64,000 nt of DNA from Galerina marginata (Eukaryota > Basidiomycota > Agaricomycetes > Agaricales > Galerinaceae): contig JAECYW010000007.1 of assembly GCA_023014335.1 (NCBI GenBank), forward strand, positions 2,542,001-2,606,000. Direction: 5' to 3'. The notes beneath the pieces are model-generated. The model worked only from the letters and a program-made list of their open reading frames with translations, was not told the DNA's origin and ran no database searches. The position numbers were made by a program, and so were the translations under genes. Of this stretch, positions 9,771 through 22,155 are shown piece after piece; position 1 is the first letter of the stretch; the number at the start of each line of letters is the position of its first letter.

Positions 9771-12700
9771 TCAAAGACCTCTCCATTCAAACCCAATGGC
9801 GACGTCAAAATTTGCTTCCAAATTCAGTTGATCGCTGCCTGTGCCAACTTTCACCGTATATACCCCTTTCTCAACCGTCCAGGTCTCATAAAGCTCGCTC
9901 CAGTAGGACACGCCGTACTTGTCCAGCTTGATATCTACAGTCTCCAAAGCTCCTGGGGCTAGGTCTCGTACCTTGGCAAACCCCCTTAGCTGGAGCGCCG
10001 GATGTGTGAGATCAGAGGTATTTGGGAGGGAGACGTAGACCTGGACGACTTCGGAACCGGAAACACTGCCCGTGTTGGTAACGGCCGCCGAGACCGTCAA
10101 GTTGAACTCGTTAGCTGTTACGACAGGTTGTGAGAGCTTGAGGTCGCTTATGTTGAACGTTGTATAGGAGAGGCCGTGTCTGTGGAAGGTCAGTTAGAGA
10201 TAATGAGCGAAAGTCAACATGAATGCCTACCCGAATGCATAAAGAGGTCGAAGGTTACGATGCTGGTAATGTCTGTAGCCCTGTTATGTTGCTGTTGAGT
10301 TTACTAGACCAGGGAATCGAAATACGAGCGACAAACCACATATAAATCTTCAGCATACCGCACCTACATAGGGAAAAAAACCGTCAGCATATTTCTATCT
10401 ATGAGTCGAACAAGGAACTTACCCTTCCATCCTCGGAGTGGAAGTGCCCAAACGAAGGCACGTCTTCCTCTCTTTTCGGGAAAGTCAGTGACAGCTTCCC
10501 AGACGGATTGTGCTTTCCGAAAAGTACGTCCGCGATGGCGTCACCAGAGGCGTTACCGAGGTACCAGGCATGGACAATTGCGGGTACTGAATCCGCCCAA
10601 GGCATTAGGATCGCCGAGCCCTGCAAGCATTTCCATTAGAACTAGGTATGAAATCCAACAGAAACGACAGAAACGTACTGATTGAGTAACAACGATAGTC
10701 TTTGGGTTGACAGCGACGATCTTGGAGATCAACTCATCAGTTCGGCCAGGAAGGGCCAAAGTGGTCCTGTCGTATCCTTCCGTTTCCCAATCGGCATTCA
10801 ATCCGACAACAGCAATGACCACGTCTGCTTCTTTCGCCAAGTTCACAGCGCTGTCAAGAAGTTGGTCGGCATCCTCGACGACAGCGCCACCAAGGCGCAT
10901 ACCGGCATTGCTGGAAATAGCGTCAGAATATTGATTGAAGTGACGGGTAAGAGCAACAGTGGTTTGACATACCTGTCCATCAGGGCTTCTACTTTGTCGG
11001 TGTCAGCTGGCCCACGAACGTTACAAAATTCGACAAGAATATCGTGTTTGGTATTCGCCTTGATGGGGTATGTGCCCGTCTCTTCCACGGTTCCTTGACC
11101 AAAGAAGTCTTCGCCCCGAACTTGGCGGGTCCAATTATCGATAACCAAATTACCATCGACATAAAGCTGTACGATGAAGGGTTAAGGAAAGATCAGAAAT
11201 TTTAGGAGAAGGTTAAGTCTGACCTTGGCTCTGCCCGCTACAGTCAAGCCGAATTCGAATGTGCAATCGCGGTCTCTGGGCTTTAGCTGGCCTCTGAACT
11301 TCATGGTCCATTTCTTTGTGATGCCCTTAGGGTGAGAAGTGCTGATGAAAACTCTTGTTTCGTCAACGAGTCTCTCTTCAAAAACTTCGTCGACGGCGGT
11401 CATGCTATCATCATCAAGATGTTTATGCCACGACCCAATCCAACCACGTTCGCCCGAAGTAGTGAATATTTCGTAGTCCAGGGAAGGCATAGTCTTATAA
11501 GCTATCGAACAGCCGAGGATCAAAATCTGACATATAAAGGCAAGACGGCTAGACTTACCTCTAGCACCCTCGCTATATGACACCTTGATGTCGTTCCCAG
11601 CCTCCTCAAGAGCTTTGACGATTCCATGGAACGGACTAACAAAAAAGCTTGCTTTCAACGCAGCCGATCCACCTCCGCTTAAGACGATTGCTTTAGCGTT
11701 AGGCCCAACAATGGCAACTTTCGTTAGTTCCTGGGCTTTGAGGGGAAGAATCGAGCCCTCGTTTCGTAGAAGGACGATCGACTCAGCTGCAACTTTCCGA
11801 AGAAGAGCAGTAGATTCGGGTGTGTCTACAGTACGTTCGATGCCATCTCCATCGAGAATCTGCAAAAATGCGAAACAGGATCATCATCAGTAAGTTTGGA
11901 GTACACGTGGACAGTAGGTTCGAACCTCCGGTGCTCCTTTAGCGCACTTCTGGACAAGTTGGAGCACATTTCTGGCACGTTCTTTGATAGTCCGAAGGGT
12001 GATTTTTCGCGATTGAATGGAACGATTGACAAGGTCTAGCGAACGCCACTTGTTTGTTCCGGGCATCTCAAGATCAAGACCAGCCTTGAGCGCATGGTCG
12101 ATACTATATACTCCATACCTATAGAGAAAAGGAATCAGAATACTAGGCTTTCGTGTTGTTAGAAACGAAGAAACCCACCAATCACTCATGATCTGTTGCA
12201 ATGAGGAGGTCAGAACAAGTCAACAGTATGAAGAATAGATGTACCATGCCGTCGAATTTCCACTCTTCTCTTAGAGTTTTGGTTATTAAGAAAGGGTTTT
12301 CCGATGCATGAAGGCCATTAACGCGGTTGTAACTATTAATAATTTGCAAATGCATTGGAGTCAGAAGTTATATTTAAAGGTGGGAAGTGAACTAACGCGG
12401 TCATGTAAGCCCAAGGTTTTGCGTACTTCTGTGCCAACATGAAAGGCATCAAATAGATTTCGCGGAGTGCTCGCTGGCTTAAGATACTGTCATAAGCCAT
12501 TCTGTCGTTCTCTTTGTCGTTTGCGCTAAGGGTAAATTAGACGATGTGTAAGTGGCGGTTTGGAAACAATCAGCTTACACGAAATGTTTGATGGTTGTTC
12601 CGATTCCTCCGCTTTGGACGCCATTGACGTATGCTGCTGCAATGATACCCGAAAGGAAAGGGTCTTCTGAGAAACTTTCAAAGCTCTAGGAAATAGTAAA

Positions 12701-13264
12701 GGTTGGTTCCGGATAATGAATGGCCAGAGGAATCAATGTACCCGTCCACCCAAAGGATTCTGTCGAAGTGGCCACGTTAGTGGATCAAGCTATATCTTTA
12801 TTTGGTGACATGAACTTACGCGTTGAATATTACAGGTCGGTGCGAGGATAAGAGACGCAGCTCGCAGTTTCGCTTCCTCAGCCAACAACTTCAAGCCGAC
12901 TTCTTTGACCAATTCTGTATCCCACGTTGCACCAAGGGCAGTCGCTGACTGTAGAGTTTTTGAGTTCGTGGCGGGAGGGTCGCGAAAAATCGGACTCACT
13001 GGAAGACACTTCGCAGGTGTACCCATGAAAAAATGGTTTCCTCTGAGACCATTAGGGCCGTCGCTAACCTGACGAACATCGTCAAATCATATCATTTCCA
13101 TACGATCGAATTGTTCAACATACCTTGATAGCTGGAATCCCCAATCGCTCGACCGCGTGCGTGTGCCATGACCCAACTCCAGCCGTCAAGAGAATCGCCT
13201 CGTCTGTGGTTAAATTTTCCAATATCTCGTCCAAGTTAGCATTGGCGAAGTCGGATGGCGGCAT
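9771..13264 (-). CDS. GH3 beta-glucosidase with PA14 domain
   Basis: Family 3 glycoside hydrolases remove terminal beta-D-glucose from cello-oligosaccharides and beta-glucosides. Many short introns split the gene, and the exons I checked join in frame. Domains in order are the GH3 N-barrel (starting [56 protein letters not shown]), the nucleophile Asp in [16 protein letters not shown], the C-domain with the general acid/base Glu in WETEGYDR, a PA14 insert ([11 protein letters not shown] through the exon ending near 10843), and a fibronectin III-like tail ([24 protein letters not shown]). The Met at 13264 starts directly at the family N-terminus with no signal peptide, so it is likely intracellular. 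One exon is only 18 nt (12742-12759, NPLGGR). No frame lesion was found. Confidence 0.93.
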
Positions 13265-13415
13265 GGTCGTTTAGGCCTGAACTTCGCCCTGTGTTTTCAG
13301 CATTGAGCCAAAATCCAGTGGCCAACATGTAAGAGTACACACCTTCGATGTAGAGGGGCTAGGTAGGGTTGAAGATCCGGGGTAAGTCTGAGCCTTTGGC
13401 AGAACAAAGTAGCGA

Positions 13416-13424
13416 CTTTTTATA
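13416..13424 (-). promoter_or_regulatory. TATA box of the GH3 gene
   Basis: On the minus strand this reads TATAAAAAG, about 155 bp upstream of the predicted ATG at 13264. It is the only good TATA match in the 5' flank. Confidence 0.45.
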
Positions 13425-15305
13425 AGAGCTTTGAGGAGTGTGCAATTACGCCGAGTTTTTCCCGAGCCGCTCTGGACGACGACATCATGAAGCCAAATTT
13501 AACACCTGACCTGTCGGCTTGAAAATCATGGAGATCCAAGTACGACTCCCAGTCCAAACGTGGCAGTTTGTACCCTTCGGAGACGGGGTTACCGATTACC
13601 CATGTACACCTGCGTTTAATTTAGACCCGCTATCAAGCATATACTATGCATGACCCCACATGAGGCAATGCGTTGGCCACCGATAGAGTTGGAGAATGGT
13701 CGAAGCAGTAGGAAAGAAAGCTGGGAAACCGATCAAGGATGAAAATGAACTGTGACGAGTGACAAATATCACCAGATCGTTACGTCACGCGAGATAGGAG
13801 CTACTTCGCAGCAAGTCGGCAAGTTCGAGAGTCAAATGGGAGCCATAAAAATTCAAATTAAATTCTCAACTTATTAAGTAGCTCTTAAGAATGCCCAGAA
13901 TATTATCCCATTCTACAATCCGCAAAGGCTAAATCTGTTGTCGACCTTTTTTTCCCCGTTACACCAGCCAGCGAGAAACATCCTTTTTTCGGGTAAAACG
14001 AAACTTCCTGAGCGATCTTTAATGACATTCGTGCTCAGAGTGCCTTAAAAAATCCGAACTTTGAGTCTTCCTTGACAGAGAAAGCCAGGGTTCCTTCCAT
14101 ATCTGAGAAGATGGAAGAACCATGTCAACGCGGTTCACCTTGAATTCACCAAATGTGAGAACCCTCGAGTATCACTCATATTAAAAAGAGTCCCTACTTC
14201 AAACTTTGGGGAGATAGAAAGCGAACCTGAGGTGTCTTTATATCGACTACAATGCCCGACAGTTTCTTGGAGATTAACGGATAGGCTTAGCGGCGCGCAA
14301 ATATTATGTTCTCATTCCGAGTCGTTGGAATGAATGTGGGGTCTTAATACAGCGCAGTTTTGGAAGGAAGCTTCGGAAATTTAGGTCTTGTGAATACAAT
14401 ATCCAGAATTAATGTCCCTCCAGCAGAGTGAGGCTTCCTGTAAATGGGTGTTTCTCGCTCGCTTGGCTCTTGAGCTAGATCAGAGAGTAAAAGCCTTGTA
14501 GGCACTTGGGGACTGCGCCGAAGAAAGAACGCCATAGGCTTCCTGCGGAATTGAGGTGCCACCTTATACTTGGCCTTTCACATAGTTTGAGATGGAAAAG
14601 AGCACGGTATCGAAGTCCACGGACCCACAAGCCGAGTTGAGATCGGGATCAAGGAGGGTAACCGCAGTTTGGGTCGAACTTCTCCCCGTCAATGAGGCCA
14701 TAATCGGTCCGCTCTCCATTGAACCAATGGGTTGTCACCAGATAGCGAAAATGAGTCTCCGTGCCCTGCACGAGTCATGGCTCGTATACAATATACCACA
14801 GACTGATATGTTATTTATTGGACGACTGTCAGAGCGGCCGAAGCAAAAGGTTGGGTCAATGGCTGAGCGAAATGATGTCCTTGAACGGGCCCTAGGTCAT
14901 ATAAATAATTGGAACAGAATTACCTGCCCAGAAGAGTCGGACCACTCCATAAATGTGGGAGACAGAGTTCCGCGGAAAGTGCGAAAGTGATCTTAAAATG
15001 AACTAATCACGAACAATTGCTGATGACAGCCGCCATGAACGCTACTTATTGGTACGCGACCGGGTAAAATTAAAGCCCTTCCCATCTACTCACCTAAGAG
15101 CTCATTTGAAGACCTTCAAAGTCGTGGAGGCCTCTTCGAGGCAAAAAGTTGGGCAAAAGAAAAGCTCAGGTCATGATCGTTAATAATTCTAGCCTGAGAT
15201 GATTTGTGCATTCAAGGTGGATCTTATCTTATCAGCGTTATTTATTTTTTAGGAATTACCACATCCATCAATTACGATCGATCAATTTCTTTTTTCCGTT
15301 CCACC
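13425..15305. other. Long intergenic stretch, no gene recognised
   Basis: An open frame at 14592-14990 (132 codons) has no motif, signal or splice context and is probably chance. The stretch holds the divergent upstream regions of the GH3 gene and of QTRT2. Confidence 0.45.
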
Positions 15306-17032
15306 ATGTCGCAGCCCAGCGCCGTAGCGAACTTCAGCTTTTCCCTCTCATCCCAGACACGATATGGGCCCAGAATAGGGACCATCATCTCCAGACGCCC
15401 AGGGATAGTCGCGGAACCTATTCAGATCCAAACCCCCGGGATTTTGACCGCCACGTCGCGCGGTGTGATTCCACACCTTTCGCGAGACCACCACAGACGA
15501 ACAAACGCCATCCGTTGGGTGAATGTGCCGTTTGAGACCTTGTGAGTGATATGGTGAGCTTCACGATATAAGATGGTGCTCTGATAGTGATTTTAACCTA
15601 AGTTTAGAGCATAATCCGCCCGTGCCGACATTACAACCCGGCGAGAATCCATTGCATTCTTTCTTAGGGTTCAGTCCAGGAAGACATATCTTATCGCTTT
15701 CTGCGAGAGATCCATACGATGGAAGAGAGATGCCACCGAATGGCCAGAACCACGTTTCCTGTGTACAGCTTGCGCGGTGTTCGAAAGGTATGGCGTCAAC
15801 TGTCCTGCACCTGCTGTTTTCGATTAACCATCTTCGTCTTCTAGTTAACACCGGCTGATTGGCGCTCTTACTCTCATGCGTGTAAACCAGATGTAGTCTT
15901 CGCCTTGTCCGATATTCCGTTCACAGATCCTCCTTACTCACAGAAACGCCTCACGAAAAGTATCGAAAGGTCTGCGGCATGGCTCTCCACTATTCTGCGT
16001 ACGCCAGAAGGCGAGACCCCGCCCAACGTGTTCGTACAGATGTCAGGAGGAACCAGCCTCCCTGCTCGCAAGGCTTTCTCTGACAGTCTTCTCGAGCGAC
16101 TGTTTGGCCCTGAAGCAGAGGCAATCAAGCCGCTACATTCCTTGGATGAAGGCGTTATTGGCTACACATTCGACCTCGTACCGTTACGGCAGTCATCTCG
16201 AAGCCACGGAAAAGAGAACACCACGTCCGTCCTCGCCGACTGACCTTGAACCCCGTGATACCCTCACATACCGAACAAATTATTCCTCTCCTCAAAACCT
16301 CCTTATCATCTTTACCCGAAACCAAACTTCGTCTCATCAATTCAACCGAATCCCCACACGAAGTCTTGCACTACATTTCTTCTGTCGGTATCGACCTCTT
16401 CGACGGACATTGGGCGCAAAGGGCAGCCGACATCGGTGTCGCTCTCGATTTCGAATTTCCGGTCAGGACTGACTTCAGGAAGCAAACGTGATATCGGCCA
16501 CAACCTCTACGACGAACGATATACTCTCGATTTCGGCCCTCTGGCCGACTCCTTCCTCGGAGCTCTAGCCCAAGTCGACTCGAAATCGACTCCCGTGTGC
16601 CCCTGTGCTGCTTGCTCGCCTGTTTCATCTCCCAACCGTATCTTCCATGGAGTGGACACTCCAGAGTATTCCGGCGAATCTGCCCGGGATTCCGATGCAG
16701 GCCCGATTTATCGACCTAGTTACACGCGAGCCTACATCCATCACCTCTTGCATACACACGAAATGTCAGCTCATTCTTTCCTGGCAATGCATAATCTGGA
16801 AGTTCTCGACGCCTTTTTCGCTGGGATTCGGGCAGTGATCGCTGAGCGACCGGATACGTGGTTGGAAGAGGTGCAGAAGTTCTTTGAGAAGTATGACGAG
16901 GAACTGGTCGTTTTTGATTCTGCGAAGATCAGTTGGAAAGAGGTTGAACTCGCTAGAGGAAAGGGGCGTTTGGCGAGGGAAAAGTCGAAGCAAGAGGAAA
17001 CAACGCTAGGTACAGTAGTGGAGTTGGAATAG
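15306..17032 (+). pseudogene. Queuine tRNA-ribosyltransferase accessory subunit 2 (QTRT2), interrupted
   Basis: QTRT2 pairs with the catalytic subunit QTRT1 to insert queuine at position 34 of GUN-anticodon tRNAs. Family signals are FSFSLSSQTRYGPRIG, PGILTATSRGVIPHLS, the barrel segment SSVGIDLFDGHWAQRAADIG, RDIGHNLYDERY, the zinc motif CPCAAC (16598-16615) and a downstream His-rich segment (YIHHLLHTHEMSAHSF). Exon 1 ends at 15541; intron 15542-15602; exon 2 ends at 15787. Three lesions are seen: exon 3 joined at 15845 is out of frame by one base; a stop at 16241 breaks SVLAD from NPVIPSHTEQ with no AG available for splicing; and near 16460-16475 the frame shifts again before SGSKRDIGHN. The first could be bypassed by an acceptor at 15890. 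It is either a decayed gene or a locally inaccurate sequence. Confidence 0.85.
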
Positions 17033-17588
17033 TTTCGTGCACTTTTTTATGGTTCCTACGATCAACTTATTGATTTTCTTGCGCTCTGGCAGCACATGAC
17101 GCGTATAACAGGCGAGTTTTCATCCTCTATTCGGAATCGGGAAATTGTCGGCGACCCATGACCTGGTCTTCCGCAGCCCGCTATCTCGACTCTTCGGGGA
17201 TACGGAACGCGATATTTGCTTTGGCAGGGACTCTTATGAGGAGCAGCCTCTTCGAAATATATAGGCATGCTGTAGAACTTTCATGTTTCCACTTCAAGAT
17301 AAGCAGAAGTTCATCAAGAGAATCATAGCTAATTTAAAGCCTGACTTATAAGCAACATATGCCGCCTGCATCCGCACAGGCGACTCCTTACCCTGCTCTT
17401 CGTCGATCTGGAGCAAAGTACTAGGCCTCTGGTTGGCCTGATGGGTCGTGGGCTGTGTATGTTTCGGAACTGCCAGGAAATTTCCATTTCCTTGAAACTC
17501 GGTGCCCAGCCTTAAGCTTCTACATACGTACTTCACGGATCTTATTTATTACCTCAAAGTCCACCTGAAAACTAGACAGTGAATCCCC
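17033..17588. other. Intergenic, no gene recognised
   Basis: Short spacer between QTRT2 and the DUF6593-like gene. Open frames here are shadows. Confidence 0.5.
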
Positions 17589-18347
17589 ATGCCACTCACA
17601 GACGCCATGCAATCTGAAGTCACTCTCGTCGACCCCACTTTTGTTGACGAACCAGCGGATGTTTTCATCATGCATCCTGATAACACCAACGCCACGACAC
17701 TATATCGAAGGGGAAACAGCGAAATTCTCTATAACGTGAAGACAGGATATTTCAGGGACCAAAACTACATTCTCAACTCCATACGACAATAATGCGCCTC
17801 TTGCTTTTCTCCAGCGACGTGAAATTGTGTCAGACAAGATTACATTCAAGGGGGTAGAAACAAAGAAAGTCAAAAGTTGGCTGAAATACGGTGGCATAGC
17901 CTCAATCCACTTGTGAGTTCGTTTGAGCCTTATGTATCCCGTGGTTTTACTGGACGTCCTGCTCTTGCAGCCCAGCGACATTCGAAGAAAACGGGAAGGG
18001 TTATATTGGAAAGCAAGCATCGTTGGTCAACTCTCCGTAAGACACTTATGATCAATCCTTCGTTTTGCCTTCACTCCTCTAATCACCTGCTCTGCAGCTC
18101 TATCTCGCTTCCGATCCTAACACACCCATTGCATGGTTCGAGCGATCAAAGAAGCGCGTGGTAGATGGCCAAGTCATTGTCCACAAGGCCTTCTTGGCAC
18201 TACAACCCGAAGCACTCGAAATTCAAGACGTGACCGTCCTGTACATTTCTTATTCTTGAGCAGAAGAATCGTATGGCTCAAAAGGCACTGGATCTTTCGG
18301 CTGGAAGGGCCATTGCGTCTGGGCCGGGAGCTAGCAGTCAGATATGA
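17589..18347 (+). pseudogene. DUF6593-like protein, three frameshifts
   Basis: Agaric proteins of this type have no known function; they are soluble and about 180-210 residues long. The start MPLTDAMQSEVTLVDPTF leads into ADVFIMHPDN and LYRRGNSEILYNVKTGYFRDQ. At an AAAA run near 17762 one extra base breaks the frame; the next frame continues TTFSTPYDNNAPLAFLQRRE. Introns 17913-17970 and about 18041-18098 have good GT..AG ends. Around 17998 one base seems missing (GKGY to WKASIVGQLS). Around 18242 one extra base separates QDVTVL from FLILEQKNRMAQ. The tail ends at a TGA at 18345-18347. Two intact relatives lie at 35.9 and 37.6 kb. With three lesions in under 600 coding bases a live gene is unlikely unless the sequence is wrong. 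Confidence 0.7.
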
Positions 18348-18491
18348 TAATAATAGTTGTCCCTTCTGAAATCAACATCGATATCTATAAGTAATTACTT
18401 TATCCTGGACTATTTGGCGTGTACTGGGGTTGAGAAATCCACTACGTAAACTACAGTGATTTTAGGAACAAATTTCAATCCTTTCTAACAT

Positions 18492-20496
18492 TCAGTGGAA
18501 TGTAAGCAAGACGACTTCGGTCTGTTGAATGGAGACACCGGCAGAGACGTCTACTGTTGTAGTCTTCAACGTGCCACTGACTTTTCCGTTGCTGGTTTCA
18601 TAGGTCTGGCCTCCCCAAGTTAATCCAGAAGTCGAATCCGCGAAGCTGTAATTTCGTTAGGACCATTAAAACGGAAAATATAGGAAGAAGGTACTTACGG
18701 AATCGACAGCCGTTTGACTGTCATCTTTTTTGGCGCGCCACTTCCAGTGATACCCAGGTTGATTTGGGTGCTGGTTCGTGGGGTGGTTGTCGTTGTAAGG
18801 AAGGCATCAGAGTTAATAAGCAGAACCCTAGCCAATTTTTTTCCGTTATAGAAAGCGTACGCGGAGGTCCTGGAATCGTCGACGCTCAATTCGATCGCTC
18901 GTGTGTTTGCGGAGCGTCCTATAGCTTCTGCTATTATGAGCGCCGCATGATATTGTGGTTGGATATGGGCAGGAAGCGGGGTCGCAAGGGTTGTGCCGTC
19001 CAAAGGTGACCGGGTCAGTGCAACAGGTTGAATCTAATATCGCGAGTTGAGTCGATCAGTGAATGGATGACTCCCAGATCGGTCGACTCACCATGCTATA
19101 CTTGTAGCCGACTCCTTGGTGAAGAAACACTCGAGAAATCCCGATTTGTGGCCTGAAATTAAGATGAAGCTGGAAATGGCGGCGATAATCTGAGAGTTAC
19201 GAACGCAAATAGCACATAATCCAGTGCCCAGATGGCAGCCCCAGCGGTGTTGCTCACATCCAGGCGCCCCCTGCGGTAAACAGCGTCTGAGTAACATCTG
19301 AGATTGATTTTCGTAAAAAGCCTCACATGGCAAGCATAGCTGTTTGTCTCTCCAAGGACATAATCGAGCCCCTTTGCGTGTGTAGCTGCGATATCGGGGT
19401 TGAAGACTGTTAAATTGCTTCGAATAGTGCTCTTGGTCATTAAGTCTTGTAAAAGGCCGCCGCTTCCAGCACAAAAACTGCCGCTGTACCGATGCTGCGA
19501 CATTCTAGTTTTAGCGTACTTAGTACTAGATCTATATGGCTTCGTCAAGTTACTCACGTAGTTATCAAAGCACCGGCGGGGATGAGAGTATACCATTGGT
19601 AATAAGACCTTGAGGTGAGAATCCGGTAGTTGTGCCAGACGATAGGGCAAAAGCGCCACCGTAGAATTTTGTTTTGGATGAAGGGGACAGCTTAGCAGCT
19701 GCCGTTACATTCGTAGCAAAAGCAGTCCAACTGACGGGAACGGAGTCAGGAACCAATTAGTTACTATATTTAACGCCATAGGACGTACCGCTGGATATAA
19801 TCTGATAACGAAAGACCGTAGAAGTCGGCTTCATTTCCAATTTCGATGAAGTCGAGCGTTATTCCGGCCCTTTTGATAGCAGAAGACGAGAAGGCTTTCA
19901 CAAGTGACTTTGTGTTGAGGAATGCAGACGTTATATTGTTTGTTTTAAGGTTCAGGCCCCAGATAACGTGCGTGTCTGAAATATGAAAGAATATGAGATG
20001 ATGAAATGCGGTGAAACCGCTCGAAATCACTTGGTGGAAGCCACTGCGCAGCTTGATAATAGCCGTCTCCAACAATATTATTTGACGCCTCGGGATACGG
20101 AGTGGTAGGGTTAGGTGCAGGGAAGACGTTCTCAACGAACTAGGTGAATTTTTTGTTAGTCGAATGGACGACAAGCCTTTGCCTGAGTTGAAGGAATACC
20201 TGAACATTGGGGTTAAAGTCCGTGCGGTCCTCACTATCGGCTCCGATTCTAAACTGTGGGGGTTCACCTGTAAGCTTGACCAAGTTATTCATGGTGTTGA
20301 AAAAAAATTCATTTCTGGAGGTTGACCCAGACCAGTCCGTCCATCGGTCCTGTTCGATGGAAAGCGACAACAAGGACGGTGAAAGTGTAGGTGCTGTCGA
20401 GGGCGCCGCCAGAGGTACAGAGACACTAAGGCAGAGTGCGTATCTCGCAAGGAGAGAAAGGATAGCAAACCGCCGCAAAATTGAGAATGTCGACAT
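18492..20496 (-). CDS. Secreted GH79 beta-glucuronidase-like glycoside hydrolase
   Basis: Fungal GH79 enzymes remove (4-O-methyl-)glucuronic acid from plant or proteoglycan side chains; the exact substrate here is unknown. The N-terminus (MSTFSILRRFAILSLLARYA) is a signal peptide. The mature enzyme begins VSVPLAAPSTAPTLSPSLL, followed by EQDRWTDWSG, FRIGADSEDRT, the acid/base Glu in FIEIGNEADFYG, the putative nucleophile Glu in LGETNSY, NTAGAAIWALDYV, and a C-terminal beta domain (SVDDSRTSAYAFYNGKKLAR to QQTEVVLLTFH). At least seven short introns split it. The exon joins I checked are in frame and no lesion is seen. A TATA box lies about 40 bp upstream. Confidence 0.9.
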
Positions 20497-20532
20497 TTTA
20501 GAAGGTTAGCGTGAATCATCAAAATTGTGCTG

Positions 20533-20540
20533 TTTTTATA
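20533..20540 (-). promoter_or_regulatory. TATA box of the GH79 gene
   Basis: On the minus strand it reads TATAAAAA, 37-44 bp upstream of the ATG at 20496, which supports that start. Confidence 0.65.
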
Positions 20541-22021
20541 GCTCATGTTCTGCCTGGACGAGCCAAGATTCTCGGGGGGCGCTTTATGTCTGCATTTTGC
20601 ATGAGTATTCCATCTGATGGCTTCCATCAATTTCAATTAGGGAGAAGCAAGAAAAAAGTTTCGTGATGCTGGTACCAAAAAGAGACATCGAAGCAACAAG
20701 TCGTAGGATATGCGTGAGGCGAAGCATGTTTGAACATTTCTCTCCGATATTATGCCGATGCTGAAGGTCGAAATAGGGTGCTTACTTCTGACGAAGTACG
20801 TTGAGTATATCCTTGCGAAACAAGTTGGTCATGAGCTCTGTCGACATTGATACCGTTCCACGCTGTATTGTTGGGGAGTGGCGGTCCGGCTTTGGATAAT
20901 TTTCCGTAGCTGCACTGCAGGTGTCAGTGACGTGTCTGGTGAGATCAGGTAGGCGGCTTATCAGGCCCACCCAAGCAGCTCCGGCCTGGCAAGGCTTGGA
21001 TAGCGTGTCGAGTAGCGCGCGGTCTGGCAAGTTACAGTTCGTGATGGCGGGAGTCAAGTAAGGATGTTTCGTCACAGGACCGCGTCCGTCTCCATCTGGA
21101 CATGCTATAAAACCCTAACCGGGCGTTGGTGGTATATGATGGAGTCTAAAACGGCAAGTTATTTCTTTACCGTGCTGCGTATACGACATGGCGGTAGAGG
21201 ATAGAGAAGGAAACTGAACAAGGACGACAAGAAATCTAATCATAACACAGGTAAATACCCGAATTGGGTGGGTTTACAAACTCCAGCTTACGTAAACTTA
21301 CACGGACGATCAACGGACGATGTTGGCGTTGGATTGGCGTGCAATTCTGGCTTGAAAGTTGAACGAAACGCCTTTGAGCTCAGGTAGCCCTAGAGCACTG
21401 GCCCCGACGACCAGATTAAAATCAGGTCGATGACGATGGCAATCTTCGGACTCGCCTCGGACACACCCAACGGACACCCCATGCTTTTGGCAACATGTAC
21501 ACTGGCAGAACAACCGCTCGACAAAATAGAGCATCAAGCGACCAAAAATTTAGGTCACGAAGAATCGACTAAGCAAACATTTCCTTATGGTCTAAGCTCG
21601 TTAAGCATCGCACAACCGCCCAGGGCATCGCTTAGGTTCTCGACCTGTGGTTCAGAATAATCTGGCACTCAGCTAGAAGGATATGTCGTGCAGTAGTACC
21701 CAAATGACTCGGTATTGAAGCCTCCACCTTTGCCTGTCTTTGAGTTTCTATTCTTTATGCGCTCTTTGTCCGCGAAGGAGCTTTAAAGAGCTTTATCCAC
21801 GGTCCAGACGACTGGTTTGGGTCTGGTTTTTACTAGAACCTGGCTTCCTTGGAATTCAACTATACTAGTCCCGTCCATATGTCAGATTTTTTTTCGTTCA
21901 AGAAGTTTTAAAGCCGCTGTAAAATTTGGAATATCTGCGTCGTTTATCTCCTCCCAACCATGTTTGTGTATTTACTTTCGTTCTAATGCCGTGCTTACAG
22001 ACCAATCTTCTTTTCATGTTC
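20541..22021. other. Divergent promoter region, no gene recognised
   Basis: The stretch separates the minus-strand GH79 gene from the plus-strand two-domain gene. Short open frames lack motifs. Confidence 0.5.
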
Positions 22022-22028
22022 TATAAAA
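22022..22028 (+). promoter_or_regulatory. TATA box of the two-domain secreted gene
   Basis: TATAAAA lies 77 bp before a first in-frame ATG (22099) and 134 bp before the preferred ATG (22156). Confidence 0.6.
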
Positions 22029-22155
22029 GCGAGGTTTCAGGCTGCGGGATTGGCATCTGGGATTTTAGTCTCCTTGACGCAAAGGCGTTACCAGTACGAT
22101 GAATTTTAAAGGTAAGCTTCCTTACTTTGTCTTCGTTTCCCAGTTTCAGATCTCA

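Noticed and set aside
14592..14990. Plus-strand frame of 132 codons
   Set aside because: No recognisable domain, no TATA or splice context, average composition.
22099..22155. A 32-nt intron just after the upstream ATG of the two-domain gene
   Set aside because: GTAAGC..CCCAG ends are present, but the size is below the local minimum and splicing would change the frame of the signal peptide.
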